Positions 12,905-25,800 of a stretch of 64,000 nucleotides of DNA are shown piece after piece. Numbering within the stretch: position 1 is the first letter of the stretch; each line of letters starts with the position of its first letter. Below the pieces are notes generated by a model. The model had not been told where the DNA came from. It ran no database searches and worked only from the letters and a program-made list of their open reading frames with translations. Source of the stretch: Boswellia sacra (lineage: Eukaryota; Streptophyta; Magnoliopsida; Sapindales; Burseraceae); contig SNVD02009732.1 of assembly GCA_013180625.2 (NCBI GenBank), positions 310,001 to 374,000 of the forward strand, read 5' to 3'. Made by a program: the position numbers and the translations under genes.

Positions 12905-14649
12905 TGTAGATGACATTTTGTCACCACTAAAGTGAGAGACAAATCTATCCTCCTAATTCAACTCAAGGATCATGAAAAATCAAACACTACTAGGTAGACT
13001 AATGAAAAGAAGAGCTTACCAAAGGCAATAATAAAGAAACCCCTAGACTTGGGTTATAAGCCAGATCATGAACTAACCCAAGCTAGTCCTAGATTGTCTA
13101 TAGTTAACTAGAGGATCAGGCAGGGACTTTCCCTGACATAACTGTTAACTAAAAGAGAGGGCAAGGACTTTCCCTGGGATGACTCTTAACTAGAGGATAA
13201 GGCAGATATTTTTCCTGACATGACTGTTAACTAAAGGATAGGGCATGGACTTTCCCTGAGATGACTCTTAACTAGAGGATAAGGCAGAAGCTTTCCCTGA
13301 CATGACTGTTAACTAAAGGAGAGAGCATGAACTTTCTTTGAGATGACTGTTAACTAAAGGATAGGGCAGGGACTTTCCTTAAGATGACTGTTAACTAAAG
13401 GATATGGTAAAGATTTTCCCTGAGATGTCCGTTAACTAAAAAATAGAAGGAGGACTTTCCTCAAGCCAGGAGTCATGACACAGTATAGGTTTGGAAACCA
13501 ACAAGAGTCCAAACGACTATCCAAATGATATCAACGATTTAAAGTCTACCACCGAGCACTTGAATCACCAGCTGACTCAAAAGTTAGTCTTATTCAATAG
13601 TTAGCCACCAGGGGCAAGCTACAACACTAAGAGGGCTACTAAGAAAGGATGCTACATTAGATGCCATATGGCAAATCCTTATTGCCTAGGAATTAGGGTT
13701 CTTGGAATTCCTTGGAAGTGTCTAGAAGGTTAAGTAGGCCCTTAGGATCATGAAACCTCATGGGATTGAAGGGTCGAGATTTAGGTTAAGGAAAATGCCT
13801 CATATAAAAGCTAGAGGATGGAACAAAGGAAGGGGATTCAGAGCCCACAGAGATTCTTGAACATCTTCCCAAGAAAGATACCCCAAGAGGGTTTATCTGC
13901 TCTCCTCAGAACTTAGCCACCATCCTTCCACTCATTTTTCCTCCATTACTGTTTCATTGCTTCCACACACATACACACATTCAAACACCTAACTTCCTTG
14001 ACTTTTTACCTAAGTAAAGCCCCCAAGCTAACTTGACCATCGAGAGTTTACGCCGGTGAAAAATTCGGCTACCTTTGACACCTTTTTTTTCTGCAACCAT
14101 TGGAGGAGTTCAAAGGTTTCGACTACCACCATGAACACATCCTGGAGCAATCTTGATACCTGAGGAGGAAGGAACCAGAGGGTTAGCTATCACTTTCAAC
14201 TATCCGAGGCTTGTCTCTCTACTCTCACAACTATCATTTTCATCATGTCAGTGCTTGTACCTTGGTTATCAGAGGTTTGTTTGAAGTTACTCTTGAGTTT
14301 TTGATTTTTTGTTGTTCTCCCTTGTTGCGGTCTCGGGCTAAGTCCTAGGACTTTGTTGAATTTTTCATTGCTCGTTTGGAACCCATTTACATTATACCTC
14401 AGAGATTTGTCCTATCTCATTTTTGGTATTTCATTGGGTCATTATCAAGTCTATCAAGTGTCGTTACTGTTCATTCATTACTCAGTCCTAAGCCATGTCT
14501 TCAAAATTGGATTGATATGTAGTTAGCAGAAAGTCCCTATACTTCTATTTCCAACAATGCACATCTAACACTTAAAGTCATCTAAGTCATTTGTCACTAA
14601 ATTTCCTTACGTGTCTTATTCTGGTTGTAGCCATTTTTTGGTAACAACA
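12905..14649 (+). mobile_element. Probable solo LTR of a Ty3/gypsy-like element
   Basis: The segment begins TGTAGATGACA and ends GGTAACAACA, so it has TG...CA ends. It is flanked on both sides by the same five bases, ATTAC (12900-12904 and 14650-14654). A TATA-like CATATAAAAGC lies near 13802. Further in, ACTTGACCATCGAGAG and TTTACGCCGGTG (about 14030-14060) resemble ACTTGAGCGTCGGAGG and TTTTCGCCGGCA in the LTRs of the Tat element at 38.6 kb, a motif typical of the U5 of plant gypsy LTRs. No internal coding sequence is present, so a recombined solo LTR is the simplest reading. Length is about 1.75 kb. Confidence 0.6.
13104..13472. repeat. 41-bp minisatellite, nine copies
   Basis: TTAACTA recurs at 13104, 13145, 13186, 13227, 13268, 13309, 13350, 13391 and 13432, exactly 41 bases apart each time. 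Each unit also carries GGACTTTCCCTGA or a close variant. Two alternating subtypes (TTAACTAGAGGAT and TTAACTAAAGGAT) occur early in the array. It lies in the U3 part of the probable solo LTR, upstream of its TATA box. Confidence 0.95.
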
Positions 14650-14654
14650 ATTAC

Positions 14655-15400
14655 CATTATTGTTGTTACTATTATTATTATTATTACTATTATTATTATC
14701 TCTCCCATTTCGCGATCCAAAGACATCCTATTTTTATCCGTCCGAACAAATTAAAAAAAAAAGTATTATTGTTAGGTTTCTAGGTAAAATATGTAAATCA
14801 AATTGGTTGAAACTTATTAAAAGCATATTGTAAAATCGTTAATCTCTCTTAAAATGTTATAAAATTTACCAAAAACATTTTATATGTGGATTTCTTTTAT
14901 CTATTTATTTTCGCATTAAAAAAAGTTATATTGATTAGTGCTAATTCATCAACCTCCTTAAAAAAGTTTTAAATGAAGCCAACAAAATAAATTATTGCTA
15001 ATTTATATCCATAAAATCAAGTTATATATATATATGAGATAATTACATAAGTATCTTCGAGTTTTAATTTAATTTCAAGCGAATAACGATTTTATATTTT
15101 TCATCAATTACACCTCTGTAATTGTCTTCAAATCATTATTTTTAGGATAATGATTAATAAAAAATAAATAACTTAAAAAATATAATTGATGAAAAATATA
15201 TAGTCGTTTTATGTTAAAATTAAATCAAAAGTTGAGTTATGATATTGAGAAATATCTTTTTTTTTTTTTTTTGAAATGGACATAATACCTTATTCATATG
15301 ACATTAGGCAATTTCGGCTAAATGTTAAAACTTACCATATATTTTTTACTCTTCATTTAATGCCCCCGAGAATTACATCTAAGTTGGAAATATAAACGTT
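14655..15400. other. Intergenic, AT-rich, with an ATT-rich microsatellite
   Basis: Directly after the solo LTR lies an (ATT)n-like run (about 14653-14700). No gene is visible in the remaining AT-rich sequence. Confidence 0.5.
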
Positions 15401-15541
15401 TTCAAAATTCCATTTACAAAACAAGCCAACAAACACCAACCCATCCCACCAGCGAGACAAAACAAAACAAAACAAAACGGATATTGTTCTCTACTTGAAG
15501 CCAAAGCAAAAACAACAAAAACAAAAGCAAAAACCAAAGCA

Positions 15542-15790
15542 ATGGTGTTGAACAGCTCCGTGGTGGTGACCGTCGCCAACGTATCAGCAAACGTCTGCCA
15601 ATACATAGCCTGCAACCCTGAGTGGCTGCCGACGGACCAAGTCCTCCGCCTCCTCTTCTGCGTCCCTCTCCAACAATTCGGCCGCCTCGCGCTCTCTCTC
15701 TGGACCTATCTTTGCTACAACCCCAACGGCTCCTCCTACTGGTCGTATGATCAAGACACCGACGACGACGATGACTCTCACTCTGATTGA
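15542..15790 (+). CDS. Small conserved-looking protein, 82 residues, function unknown
   Basis: A single uninterrupted frame starting MVLNSSVVVTVANVSANVCQ. I do not recognise the family. Evidence that it is real: it is much richer in G and C than its surroundings, wobble positions are C/G-rich, the ATG follows an A-rich leader with CAAAA repeats, and the composition is protein-like. Residues 1-60 are hydrophobic with three spaced Cys and a WLPTDQVLRLLFCVPLQQ segment. The C-terminus is acidic (QDTDDDDD). It has no clear signal peptide and could associate peripherally with membranes. It sits between APK3 and the C3H1 pseudogene on the same strand. Part of its downstream flank recurs near 21.54 kb. 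Confidence 0.7.
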   Translation: MVLNSSVVVTVANVSANVCQYIACNPEWLPTDQVLRLLFCVPLQQFGRLALSLWTYLCYNPNGSSYWSYDQDTDDDDDSHSD

Positions 15791-16819
15791 GTTTTGGTTT
15801 TTTTGGCGATTTGGTCAATACCCAGCTATCGATTCTTGTTGTTTTCTGTGTTTTTAATTCTGGGTATGTTGCATTTTCTTGTATGAACTAGTTGTTTTTG
15901 TACATAATTGGGAATTGAAGAGAAATGTGTTTGTTTCTGTTTCTGTTTTTTTTGTTTTTTGTTTTCATTGATTTGCTTGGTCACCTCTTTTGACTTGTGT
16001 TCGTGTTCATTTTCTTGTTTGCTTGGGATCTGGGTTTGTTGTGTTCTCTGTTTTTGTTTGGGTACTGTAGATTTTTTTTCCCAATTTTGGAATTAGTAAA
16101 TTACTTCTTTTTTATCGTTTATCAAAATTATAACAACATTTCCATAATTTTAATTTTTTTTTTGGTTTTATTATAGTTTTTCCTTTTTTAACTAATAAGA
16201 GCTTTACAAATTTATGGGATTGTTTAATAATATTTCAAAATTTATTTTTTAAGCTGTGACATAGTTTTATTAATGCCCCTTATAACAACTTAACAATCAC
16301 AATGCATTGGTCTATTTTTTATTGAAATTAACATAATAATTGTTATATGATTTGAGTTTGGTAAAAAGTCTGGCCTATTTCCAAAATTTTTCTTATTTAA
16401 ATTATTTTGTTCTCGTAGGACAGGGTGTTATATCATGGATTTTATTTTATAAATTTATTAGAAAAAATTTAAATATATGTTGAGTAAAAACTATTAAACA
16501 AAAATCAAATATATTATTCTTTAATCGAAATATTTTGCTAGATTTTGCGTTAGAGTAATGATTATCAGAACCTTCATTAAACCCCGAGCGTTAAACTGGT
16601 GACGTTAAAATTAACGGCTGAAAGGGTATTACTGTCATTATACGATATTAAATCCGAGCACGACTAAAATTCAAAGACGATGAGAAGGAGAAATCAAACA
16701 ACACAACTTCAATTTAAATACAAATCAGACATCAAGGCTTGAATTCCCAGAATAGAGCTGCGAGATCTCTAAGCGCCAACTCGCAAGTCCAACACCAATT
16801 GGATTTTGGTAGATTGTTC

Positions 16820-18576
16820 ATGGCTTCGGAAGGGATTTTGAAAGAGATAAAGGATCCTCCCACCACTTGCAGAGCTGGTAATTATTATCTCCTTATCAAT
16901 CGTCACTTTTTTTTTTGTTTAAATTATGGGTTTTTTTTTATTGTTTCCATAGTTCTTTCGATGCTTTACTGTTTGATCAAATGAGTTTTCTGCCTCAAGA
17001 GGATCTGGGTTTGTTATTTGGGTTATTTATTTGGGTTGAAATGTGTTAATTAATTTCTGTTATGTGAATCGCTATGAAAAAATTGACTGTGGATGTGGTG
17101 TTCGGTTTATAAATCGAAGCTCCGAAACTTTGAATCATTCTCGCATTTGTGCATTTTTTATTTTTTGGGTAGGATGTAATGAAGGGATTCTATCTTAAAT
17201 GACCCTCATATGCAGTAGGTTTTGGTGTTGAGTGCTTTTTTATGGGCATTCTTCGCTACTAATGCGTGATTACTTGTGCAGGCTTAACTCTGCATGAGAT
17301 GTTATATTTGTTAAGCAATATTAATTTATTTTATGGATTACTTTTGTTCTGGGGCCATCACCGTGTAGATTGTTGAGTATGTTTTTATTTTATCCTTTTA
17401 CAAGCTTTACATGGATATACTTCTACTGGATATGTATTTCTTTTCTTTGATATATTAGCTGTTGTCATTTTCCAATAGTTCTCTATCATCTGTGTCTTTT
17501 CAGCATGCAATTACTTCAAAAAGCCATCCAAGAGTAAGAACATCAGAAAAAGAACTATTAATGAAGATAAAGAGGAACAATTAAAAACCGATACCTCGGT
17601 ACAAAACTAAAAGATGCAACAAAGCCCGAGAGTAAGCTGCGTTTTTCAACTGGATCCTCTGAGAGTACTAGGTCTGCTGAATCAAACACAGAAACTGATG
17701 AGCCAATATTTCAGTTTGAGTCTTCAAAGGAAATTCAAGTACAACACGACAGCAAAGCCACTGCAACTCTAGAAACTGAGACTGAATTCTCAAGAGACTC
17801 TCGGTCTCTTCATGAGAAAGTCCTTAAGCGATCACAGGAGGCTTTGAAGGGGAAAAGTTCAGGCAATGAGAAGTTGTATAAAGGGATCCATGGTTATGTT
17901 GATCACAAGGCTGGTTTCCGAAGAGAGCAAACAGTTGCAAGCGAGAAAGCTGGCGGTTCGCATGGGCCTTTTAGAGCTTCTGCTCATATTAAGGTGTCTG
18001 CAAGGTTTGATTATCAGCCAGATAAATGTAAAGATTACAAAGGGACTGGTTACTGTGGGTATGGAGATTCGTATAAGTTTATGCATGATCGAGGAGATTA
18101 CAAGTCGGGGTGGCTGATGGAGAAGGAGTGGGAGGAAGCAGAAAAGGTGAGGAAGAGAAATTTGGCTTTGGGAGTGAATGACACAGATGAAGAGGGTGTA
18201 GACCTAAGTGATGAAGATGATGATGATGCTCTGCCCTTTGCCTGTTTCAACTGCAGACAGCCGTATGTGAATCCTGTTGTGACCTAATGCAAGCACTACT
18301 TCTGCGAGCACTGTGCTTTAAAGGTATGATTTGTTATACCATTCCATTATATTGACAATTTGGGTGTCCTTTTTATTTATTTTGTGCTCGAGTATACTTT
18401 CTTTAGGTCATAATTTTAACATTCATTTTTATTAAGTCATGTAACATATTTTTCTCTTTTGTTTCTAGCATCATGCAAAGAACAAGAAGTGCTTTGTATG
18501 CAACCAACCTACCCTTGGCATTTTTAATACAGGGCATGAAATACAGAAAAAGATGGCTGAAGAGGGTAGCAAATAA
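16820..18576 (+). pseudogene. Broken copy of a CCCH/RING zinc-finger splicing-factor gene (C3H1/RNF113/Cwc24 type)
   Basis: Intact homologues combine one CCCH zinc finger with a C-terminal RING and act in the spliceosome. Three exon-like blocks with good splice sites are visible: 16820-16877, 17504-18323 and 18469-18576. Conserved stretches include [57 protein letters not shown] and KHYFCEHCALK. Three lesions are seen: loss of one base near 17605-17608 producing a stop (17608-17610); the third CCCH cysteine replaced by Tyr (GDSYKF); and a TAA at 18285-18287 inside the RING. Introns are retained, so it arose by DNA duplication or in-place decay, not retroposition. Residual expression of a fragment from the 17844 frame is possible but unlikely to give a working zinc finger. 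Confidence 0.88.
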
Positions 18577-18994
18577 GCTCATAAATCTCTTTGCCTTCCA
18601 GTCTTGTGGACACAAGATGACATGTTAGTCCTTCTTCATGGTTGGTGATACCATGAGAGCTTTGCACAGGCATGGGAATTTGATTAGTTTTTAAACTGCC
18701 TTCGTTAGTTGTTATTTTATTTTAAAAATTTTATATATCCAATAGTCAGTAAGCTCCAGAAAATGAGCTTTCCTTTTTTAAATCTAATATGCATGAGTGA
18801 TGACACCAGAAACACATAACACTGTCTGTCCGGTTGTTATAGTGCACGGACACAATACATCCTTGGAGTTGTGTAATAAACACGTCTTTAATGTAATCAC
18901 ACACTCTTCAGCTGCGTAATACAGCAACTCGCTGACATTATTGCCGTAACAACATTTGGGTTATTGTGGAAATTTTCTATTCTGTTTACTTCTT

Positions 18995-18995
<1 letters not shown>

Positions 18996-19043
<48 letters not shown>
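18996..19043. repeat. (CT)24 microsatellite
   Basis: Uninterrupted CT dinucleotides over 48 bases, followed by CTAATTTAGAGAG. Likely polymorphic in length. Confidence 0.97.
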
Positions 19044-19044
<1 letters not shown>

Positions 19045-21535
19045 ATTTAGAGAGATTTTCTGCCTTTCTCTGATAACAAATGTTGAAGGATATGAGGTTT
19101 CATTTGAACCCATTTTTACTTTTTTCAAACAAACACAGTCATGTTTTTGTAAAGTTTGCAATCTCTGTTTGTTGTATGGTCTTGCTTTTCTTCTATTTTT
19201 TTTTCTGAATTCAATAAGATTTTCATCAGTTGTTGATACACAATAGGGACAGATATATGTAGAAGACAATAATAGAAAATCTCCCCAATCTTCTTTGCCT
19301 ATTCAAGAACCTGTTTCTGGGAAATTTCAGAAAAATGAAACCCTTATCAAGTTATGCTAAGAAGTTAATTCTTTCTACAGTCTAATGTTCATTTATTTAT
19401 TTACTTTTCAAAGCATGCATGAAAGATAAATTGCAAATCAGAACAAAGAGCACAGTGTCCTTGAATATTTGGAATGGATTTATCTGTTTGAGTTCAAATT
19501 CAGCATGGGGAGGACTTGATGCTTCTGATATAGAATCTCCTAGATCTTTATATTGGTGGGTTCTCTTTGTCTAGTTTTAGATTGACATCTAGAAAAACAT
19601 TTGTCTTTATGGCAAAACATATTAAATTAGTAAATTGTGTTTTGAGATGCTTTGTGATTGCTTAAACAGTTGGATACTTGCTGATTATATATACATAATG
19701 TTGCTACAGCAAAATGTGATTCTTTTACTGGAGATTGAATGCCGGACCCATCTGGCCCATTTTACAGTAATGGGAGCTGCCATGATATTGAAGGTCATTA
19801 GAATTGTACATGAATGTTAGACCTGATTCTGGTTACCTTGCTGGAGCTGGAATCCGCGGGACTGTGAATTTCCCAACTTCAATCCAGAGAGTTTTCTTGA
19901 TTTAATGGGGAATAAACATTGGGCTTTCATCAATGATCCTCTCTCTTGCAACCATGTGCAGTCATTGCTTTGCATTCTTAGGTAGGTATTTTTAAATTTC
20001 AAAGAACACAGATGTAATGTTAGTTTTGGCCATTTGCCAGACCGCTATTTGAGTTTGTACTGATTGTTCAAATGTGTTTTTTTTTTTTCTTTCAAATGTG
20101 TTTTTTTTTTTTTTGTCAATTTTTCTTGCATATGCACTGTGGTCATCATTGAGTGCATATGCATTTCTTTTGACTCTTAAGTGGAGTATAAGCCTGGCTG
20201 CTTAGAAGGAAAGTAATAGCTAAAGGTAAGTTGTCATTTTACTCGAATAATAATAAATAATAGAAGTATATATCTTCTTCCTTCCTGTGACAGATGAGAT
20301 TCTATAGTAGTAACTCATGCGTTTGCTGTTCTGAAACTGTATATTTGGTTTTTAATCACAATTATTTAGTTTCAACTCCATGAAAACGGCATCAAGGTTC
20401 AGACTGAGAGTGCCTGAGCTCGCCAACATTCCGTTGCATTTTTAAATCAAATAAAAACATGGGTTCAAAATTAATAGCTTGTTGCATTTGTAAGATGGGC
20501 CTCGAATGTTAATTTTCTTCCATCTTGTGCTTGCTCGGTTGGAGATTGTTAATTTAATCAAGTTGATTTAATTAATGGTGAACGGCTACCACTTTTATGG
20601 TTAGACAACTGCTTTTTAAGTGGTTACGGTGTCTTTTCCAAGCTGGTTTACCCACCATCCATGTGAATTCGTTTCAATTTATATGTCTTTTCTAGAACAG
20701 TGATTCATGATAGATAAAAGTTTTCTTATTGCTGTTTGAGTCATTGGCTACAAAAGGGTTATCCTCTCCCTCCCTCTTGACCACTTTGAAGGTGTGAGGC
20801 AATTATTTCTGGTCCAAATGTAATTGTCATTTATTCATAAGACTGCAAGTCAGTGGGCAAGTTACTTAGCATCAGGCTTCGTACTAAATTTCTATCTGCT
20901 CAAATGTGGTTGAGGGACAGGTTTTTATTGTCTTCAAATTTGATCCCTAGATCTAGACCCCACATAGAACCTATAATCACTCAGTTTCAGAAGTTCTGGT
21001 GGATACACAGTAAGTCCTAAAATAACCTGACATGTCACTCTAGCCATCTGCAATTAAACTTGTTGTGTTTTGTTCTGTTGCATTATAGTCTCAGTCTTAA
21101 GAAATTTGGTCCTAAGGTAATTGATTGAGTTTCAGCTGATATGTCCCTCAGGCGGAGCAAAGCTTTTGTTACCATAACGAGGAATGTATATGAAAAAGAT
21201 GGCATTTGTCCTCTCACAACTAACCCTTTCAGTAGTATGGATGCCATTCCTACTGAAAGCTGATATTTTTGAAGACTTCAAGAGGGTCTCCTCATCAGAG
21301 ATCGAGCTCCATCTCGATCAACTTGATACAAAATGGACAGAACAATAAAAGAACTTTGATTTTGTTAGTGATTGCTGGTGGGAAATGCTTTCTCAAAACT
21401 GCCATTTATCATGAGAACAACACTGTCAAAGGTTTGCTACTAGCCTATTACGGTCCTGAAAAGAATTCAACAGAGTTGGGATTTGACTATGCATATTGCA
21501 AAGCAATTTAATTTAGGTAGTTCTTAGCTTTCTAA

Positions 21536-21720
21536 TCTCTTTTGACTTGTGTTCATGGTCTTTTTTTCTTTTTTTTGGGATCTGGGTTTGTTCTGTTCTC
21601 CGTTTTCGTTTCTGCTTTTCGTACTATACAATTTTCTTTTTCCCAATTTTGCCAATTTTTGAAGTACTTTTTTTTTTTTAATAAGTTTATCAACCTTCGA
21701 ATGACATTTCCATAATGTTG
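21536..21720. repeat. Diverged second copy of sequence at about 15983-16160
   Basis: Shared blocks in the same order include TCTTTTGACTTGTGTTC, GGGATCTGGGTTTGTT, a TTTCCCAATTTTG block and ACATTTCCATAAT. The first copy is just downstream of the 82-residue gene; the second has no recognisable copy of that gene before it. It may be a small dispersed duplication or part of an unclassified repeat. Confidence 0.7.
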
Positions 21721-22815
21721 CCGATTCTCTGAAACCCCTTTACAAAAACACCGCAAATGAGCATAAAGATTTCAATACAAAAATTTCAACCATGATGGCC
21801 GCAACAATTGACCATTATTTATTAAAAGACGAATTGTGAATAAATTATTCAATCTGATAATTTTTACAAAGTTGATAAAAGTATTGTCGTGTAATACATG
21901 TTCACTTTAAATAACGAGAAATGATTATGAGTTGATTAAGGAAATAGACGAATAAGGGATAATGCAGTATTTCGGTCTAATTAAATAATCGTCAATTATT
22001 ATAGATGGGTCGAGCCAACTAAGAAAGATGATTCAACTTAATATTAAATCTTGAAAAATAATAAAAGTTTTTCAAATTATATTATCATAAAAATACCAAA
22101 TATAAAAAAGGAGATACTATATTAAAGAAATTTCTATATTTTGTTTTCAAGTGGATAGAAAATTTAAGACATAAAATATGATACAAAACAGACTTTGGAA
22201 TTTTTAAATTTATCTCAACAATCAATTATTTGCATAACTAAGAGTCTAATCTGTAGAATGCTTCACGTTCCAATTGTTTATCACAAGGTTTATTATCAAT
22301 GAATTTTCATAAAGAAAATTGTGGGGAAAAAATCAAGCATGATGCATCCACAAATTGTTTTTCAAATATAAGAAGAGCTTTCAAGAGAGAAATTAATCTC
22401 AATATTTAACAAAATTCGTCTGCAAATTAGAATTAAATTTTCCTATAAATTATAAAACATAGTAATTATTAATTAAAAATTTTAAAATCATTTGAACTCT
22501 CTTATTTTCAACCTAACCTGAGTTAAGCACAAAATATTTTCTGAAGTATTAAAATAAAATCAAATACTTATGACTTTTAACTTAAATACAGATTAAAAAT
22601 AAAAATATATCACATTCTTGAGAAAATCAAAGAAAAAAATACAAAAATAGTAACCATTTGTGGTGAGGCCACAATAAAGATGAAATAAAAATATAAACCA
22701 AAATAAAGAATAGAAAGAAAAAAAAAAGAGTAAAATAAGAAAAAAAATTAAAAAAACAAATAAAATAAAGAAACAGTTTGGTGAGAGTAGAGCACGGAGG
22801 GGGTAGCGTGGAGAG

Positions 22816-25800
22816 ATGATGAAGACTATCGAGGTTCCATGGACCTCTTCAATTTTTCCAACCATAACGGCCACCAATAACCTTCACTCTTCACCCATGT
22901 TACGCTTCTCATTTTCTAGAACATTCTCTCCTTTCTCTGTCACCCTTCCACGCACTCTTTCCATGGCCTCTGCACCTCAGTCTTCCGCTCAGGTTGGTCT
23001 CTCTCGCTCTCAACTCAACCTCTTTTTGCTTACCAACACAACCCAGAATCAAATTTAGTTGCCCTTGTGTTCAAGCAATGTTTTTTTTTTTTTTTAATTC
23101 ATCTGGGTTTACTTTTTTTTAAATATATTTATTTGTCTGCGTTTATTATTTTTTTGTATGCAGTTAGTTAATGATGATTTATTAATCATAAAGGAAGGTG
23201 GAAAATGAATTGTTTTCATTTTGATAATGGTTATTTGTTTTGATCAGGCTGTGCCAACTGGGGATGTTGATAAGGATGCCAATGTCTTCCAGCTGATTCA
23301 AAAACACCAGGTAATGTTGTGTTGCTGTTAGTTAACAACTTTAGGCCTTTTTTTTCTTTTCTTTTGTGGTTGTTGTAATGCTCAATATGAATGCAATTGG
23401 TTGATTAGTACGATTTCTATTAGTGGTAGAATTATATGTAAATGAATGATTATAATGTTAAGTTTAGAATTAATTCTTTCACTTCTGTATTATTTGAGTA
23501 AAGGCTAAGATATGATTGATTTATGCGTTGTAGCTGATAGTCTGATAGCCATCTGACTGAAAGTTTGGAACTGGATCATTTGTATGCTTTGGATAAAGGT
23601 GCTGAAGAAAGGATTTAGCTTAAATGTGACTGATTGATGTGGGGTTCACATTTCAGGAAGCAGCAGCTCGGTTTCTTCCAGTTGAAGAAATTCGAACTGT
23701 ACTTGATTGCAATGTTCGCGGCACGCTTTCCACTTTCTCGCAGGTTTCTAATTCTTTTTATTATTGGTTGTTAGCAGTTTTGGATATATTAATTGAAGAG
23801 CAAAAAATTATGTAAATAAACCTATATGTTTGATACTTTTTTTGGCAATACTGATTGAGCATTGAAATGAGACAGTCTTGAACCATTATTCATTGAAATC
23901 ACTGTTTTCATGTTCCCAGAAGTATGAGGGTTATCCATCAGGTTCAATGGTTGACTTTGCATGTGATGCTGATGGATCTCCAATATTAGCCGTCAGCAGT
24001 CTGGCAGTTCACACAAAGGTCTGCCCTAAAATGTTTTGATATGTGTTAACTCGTGAAACTATAGAAATTTAAAGAAAAATCTAAATTTGATGACTTTTTA
24101 GATATAAACTTTTGGAAACTACTTGTAAGTATTAATATTAAGTGTTTTTCTCAGGAGTCACATAAGTTGTGGATTTATTTTGATAATTTTATTCTTATTT
24201 TGCTGCAAAAAGCTTGACAGAGTCCTTGATAGTGTTGATATTATTGTTAACGAATTGTAATTATTCTTGATTTCCTTTTGGAATTGTCAAGCTCTTATTA
24301 ATTATCTGAAAAATTGCTGCTTTGCACAGGACCTATTAGCTAATCCCAAATGTTCTTTGGTTGTTGCGAGAGATCCAGAGGATAGAACTGATTTAGTAAT
24401 TACCCTGCATGGGGATGCTATTCCTGTAAGCTTTTACTTATATCAAAATTTTGCACAGTGTTCCTCTTCCGAACTCATATTTTAGGCTATATTTTCTCTT
24501 CACTAAATTTTAATAGTTTGGTTTGTAAGAATTATAAATAGATATCTAATTTTGGTCAATCGCACAGGTCACTGAAAAGGATAATGCAACCATTCGAGCT
24601 GCCTATTTGGCTAAGCACCCCAATGCATTCTGGGTAATATGTGGTGTCTCATTCTTTAGCATGTTTGTTACATTGAGAATAAATTATCACTAATTTATTT
24701 TGGTCAACTTCTAAAACCGTTCTATCAATGTGAAGGTGGACTTTGGTGACTTTCAATTTATGCGCATTGAGCCAAAAGTTGTCCGGTATGTCTCAGGTGT
24801 CGCAACAGCATTATTAGGATCTGGAGGTTTATCTTCTATCCAGCATCTTTTTTCTTTTAATTTTAAATTAAATGGGGACTATCCTTGCAATAAAGAGCAA
24901 ATCAATGTGGACTGATTCATAATCCAAGGTTTTTCTTCTTTTTTTTTTTTTTGTTTTTTTAATGAAGTCCTTTGGTCTTGAGAGAGGGAGAGTTTGATTT
25001 TTCCTCAGTCACGAGATTAGAGACACAATGATGTTTTATAAATGCACCATTAGACATTCTGACTTTGTTTTCAGCATGTGTAGTGAATTTGTTCGATTTG
25101 TTGTTACTGTTCTTTTCACGCCATATTTCTTTATTTACGGAGCTTTCTTGTGCTTTCACCTTTAGATTTCAGCAAAGAGGAGTACCAAGCTGCAAAAGTT
25201 GATCCAATTGCTCAGTTTTCCAGGCCTGTTGCGGTATTGCCCACTAACTCAGTATTTGCTTGTCAAATTTTTCTTTTCCTATTATAACTTTAACTGTTTT
25301 TCCCTTCTAATTGAAACCCTATCTTGGCAGTCTCATATGAATAAAGATCATGCTGAAGATACAAGAGTAATTGTGCAACACTCGACATCAATCCCGGTAA
25401 CCTAAAATGATAGTATTTGATCCTGTATTTTTCCTATCAACTAGGAATAGAGTTCTAATCATTATTATTAAGGTCAGACCAGCTCAGCTGGTTGAGATGT
25501 GGAAAGGAACAAGAAATCACTCTATGTCTGAAAGTCGCAAGTCTAACTAGTATTGACAAATGAATAATAACAATTAAAAGTTTCAGTAGCGGTTATTGAA
25601 TGATTTAGCCAAGTGGTTGTCAATTATGTGAGAGAGAGAGAGATTAATAAGTTTAATGAAAGTTGACTTTTTGTCTTGCTTCAGGTGGACTCTGCTTACA
25701 TGCTTGATTTGGATAGTCTTGGATTTTATGTTAAGGTATTGCTAATTGATATCTATATTGTTTCAGAGAACTTCACCCTTTGCCAATGCTCTCTAAGAAT

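Larger units (their letters stand above)
18577..22590. other. Long intergenic region without a supportable gene
   Basis: Mixed-composition DNA with no frame I can assign. It contains a CT microsatellite and a degenerate copy of the downstream flank of the 15.5 kb small gene (both listed separately). The frame at 21269-21511 (80 residues) has no recognisable similarity or splice context. Confidence 0.5.

Noticed and set aside
13104..13472. Regular repeats considered as a CRISPR-like array
   Set aside because: The 41-bp units abut with no unique spacers, and the DNA is plant nuclear.
14264..14282. TTGGTTATCAGAGG, resembling an initiator-Met primer binding site
   Set aside because: It differs from the usual PBS by an insertion, no TG...CA end precedes it, and the ATTAC target duplication places the LTR end at 14649.
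21269..21511. 80-residue frame in the intergenic region
   Set aside because: No recognisable motif, codon bias or conserved neighbour; likely chance.
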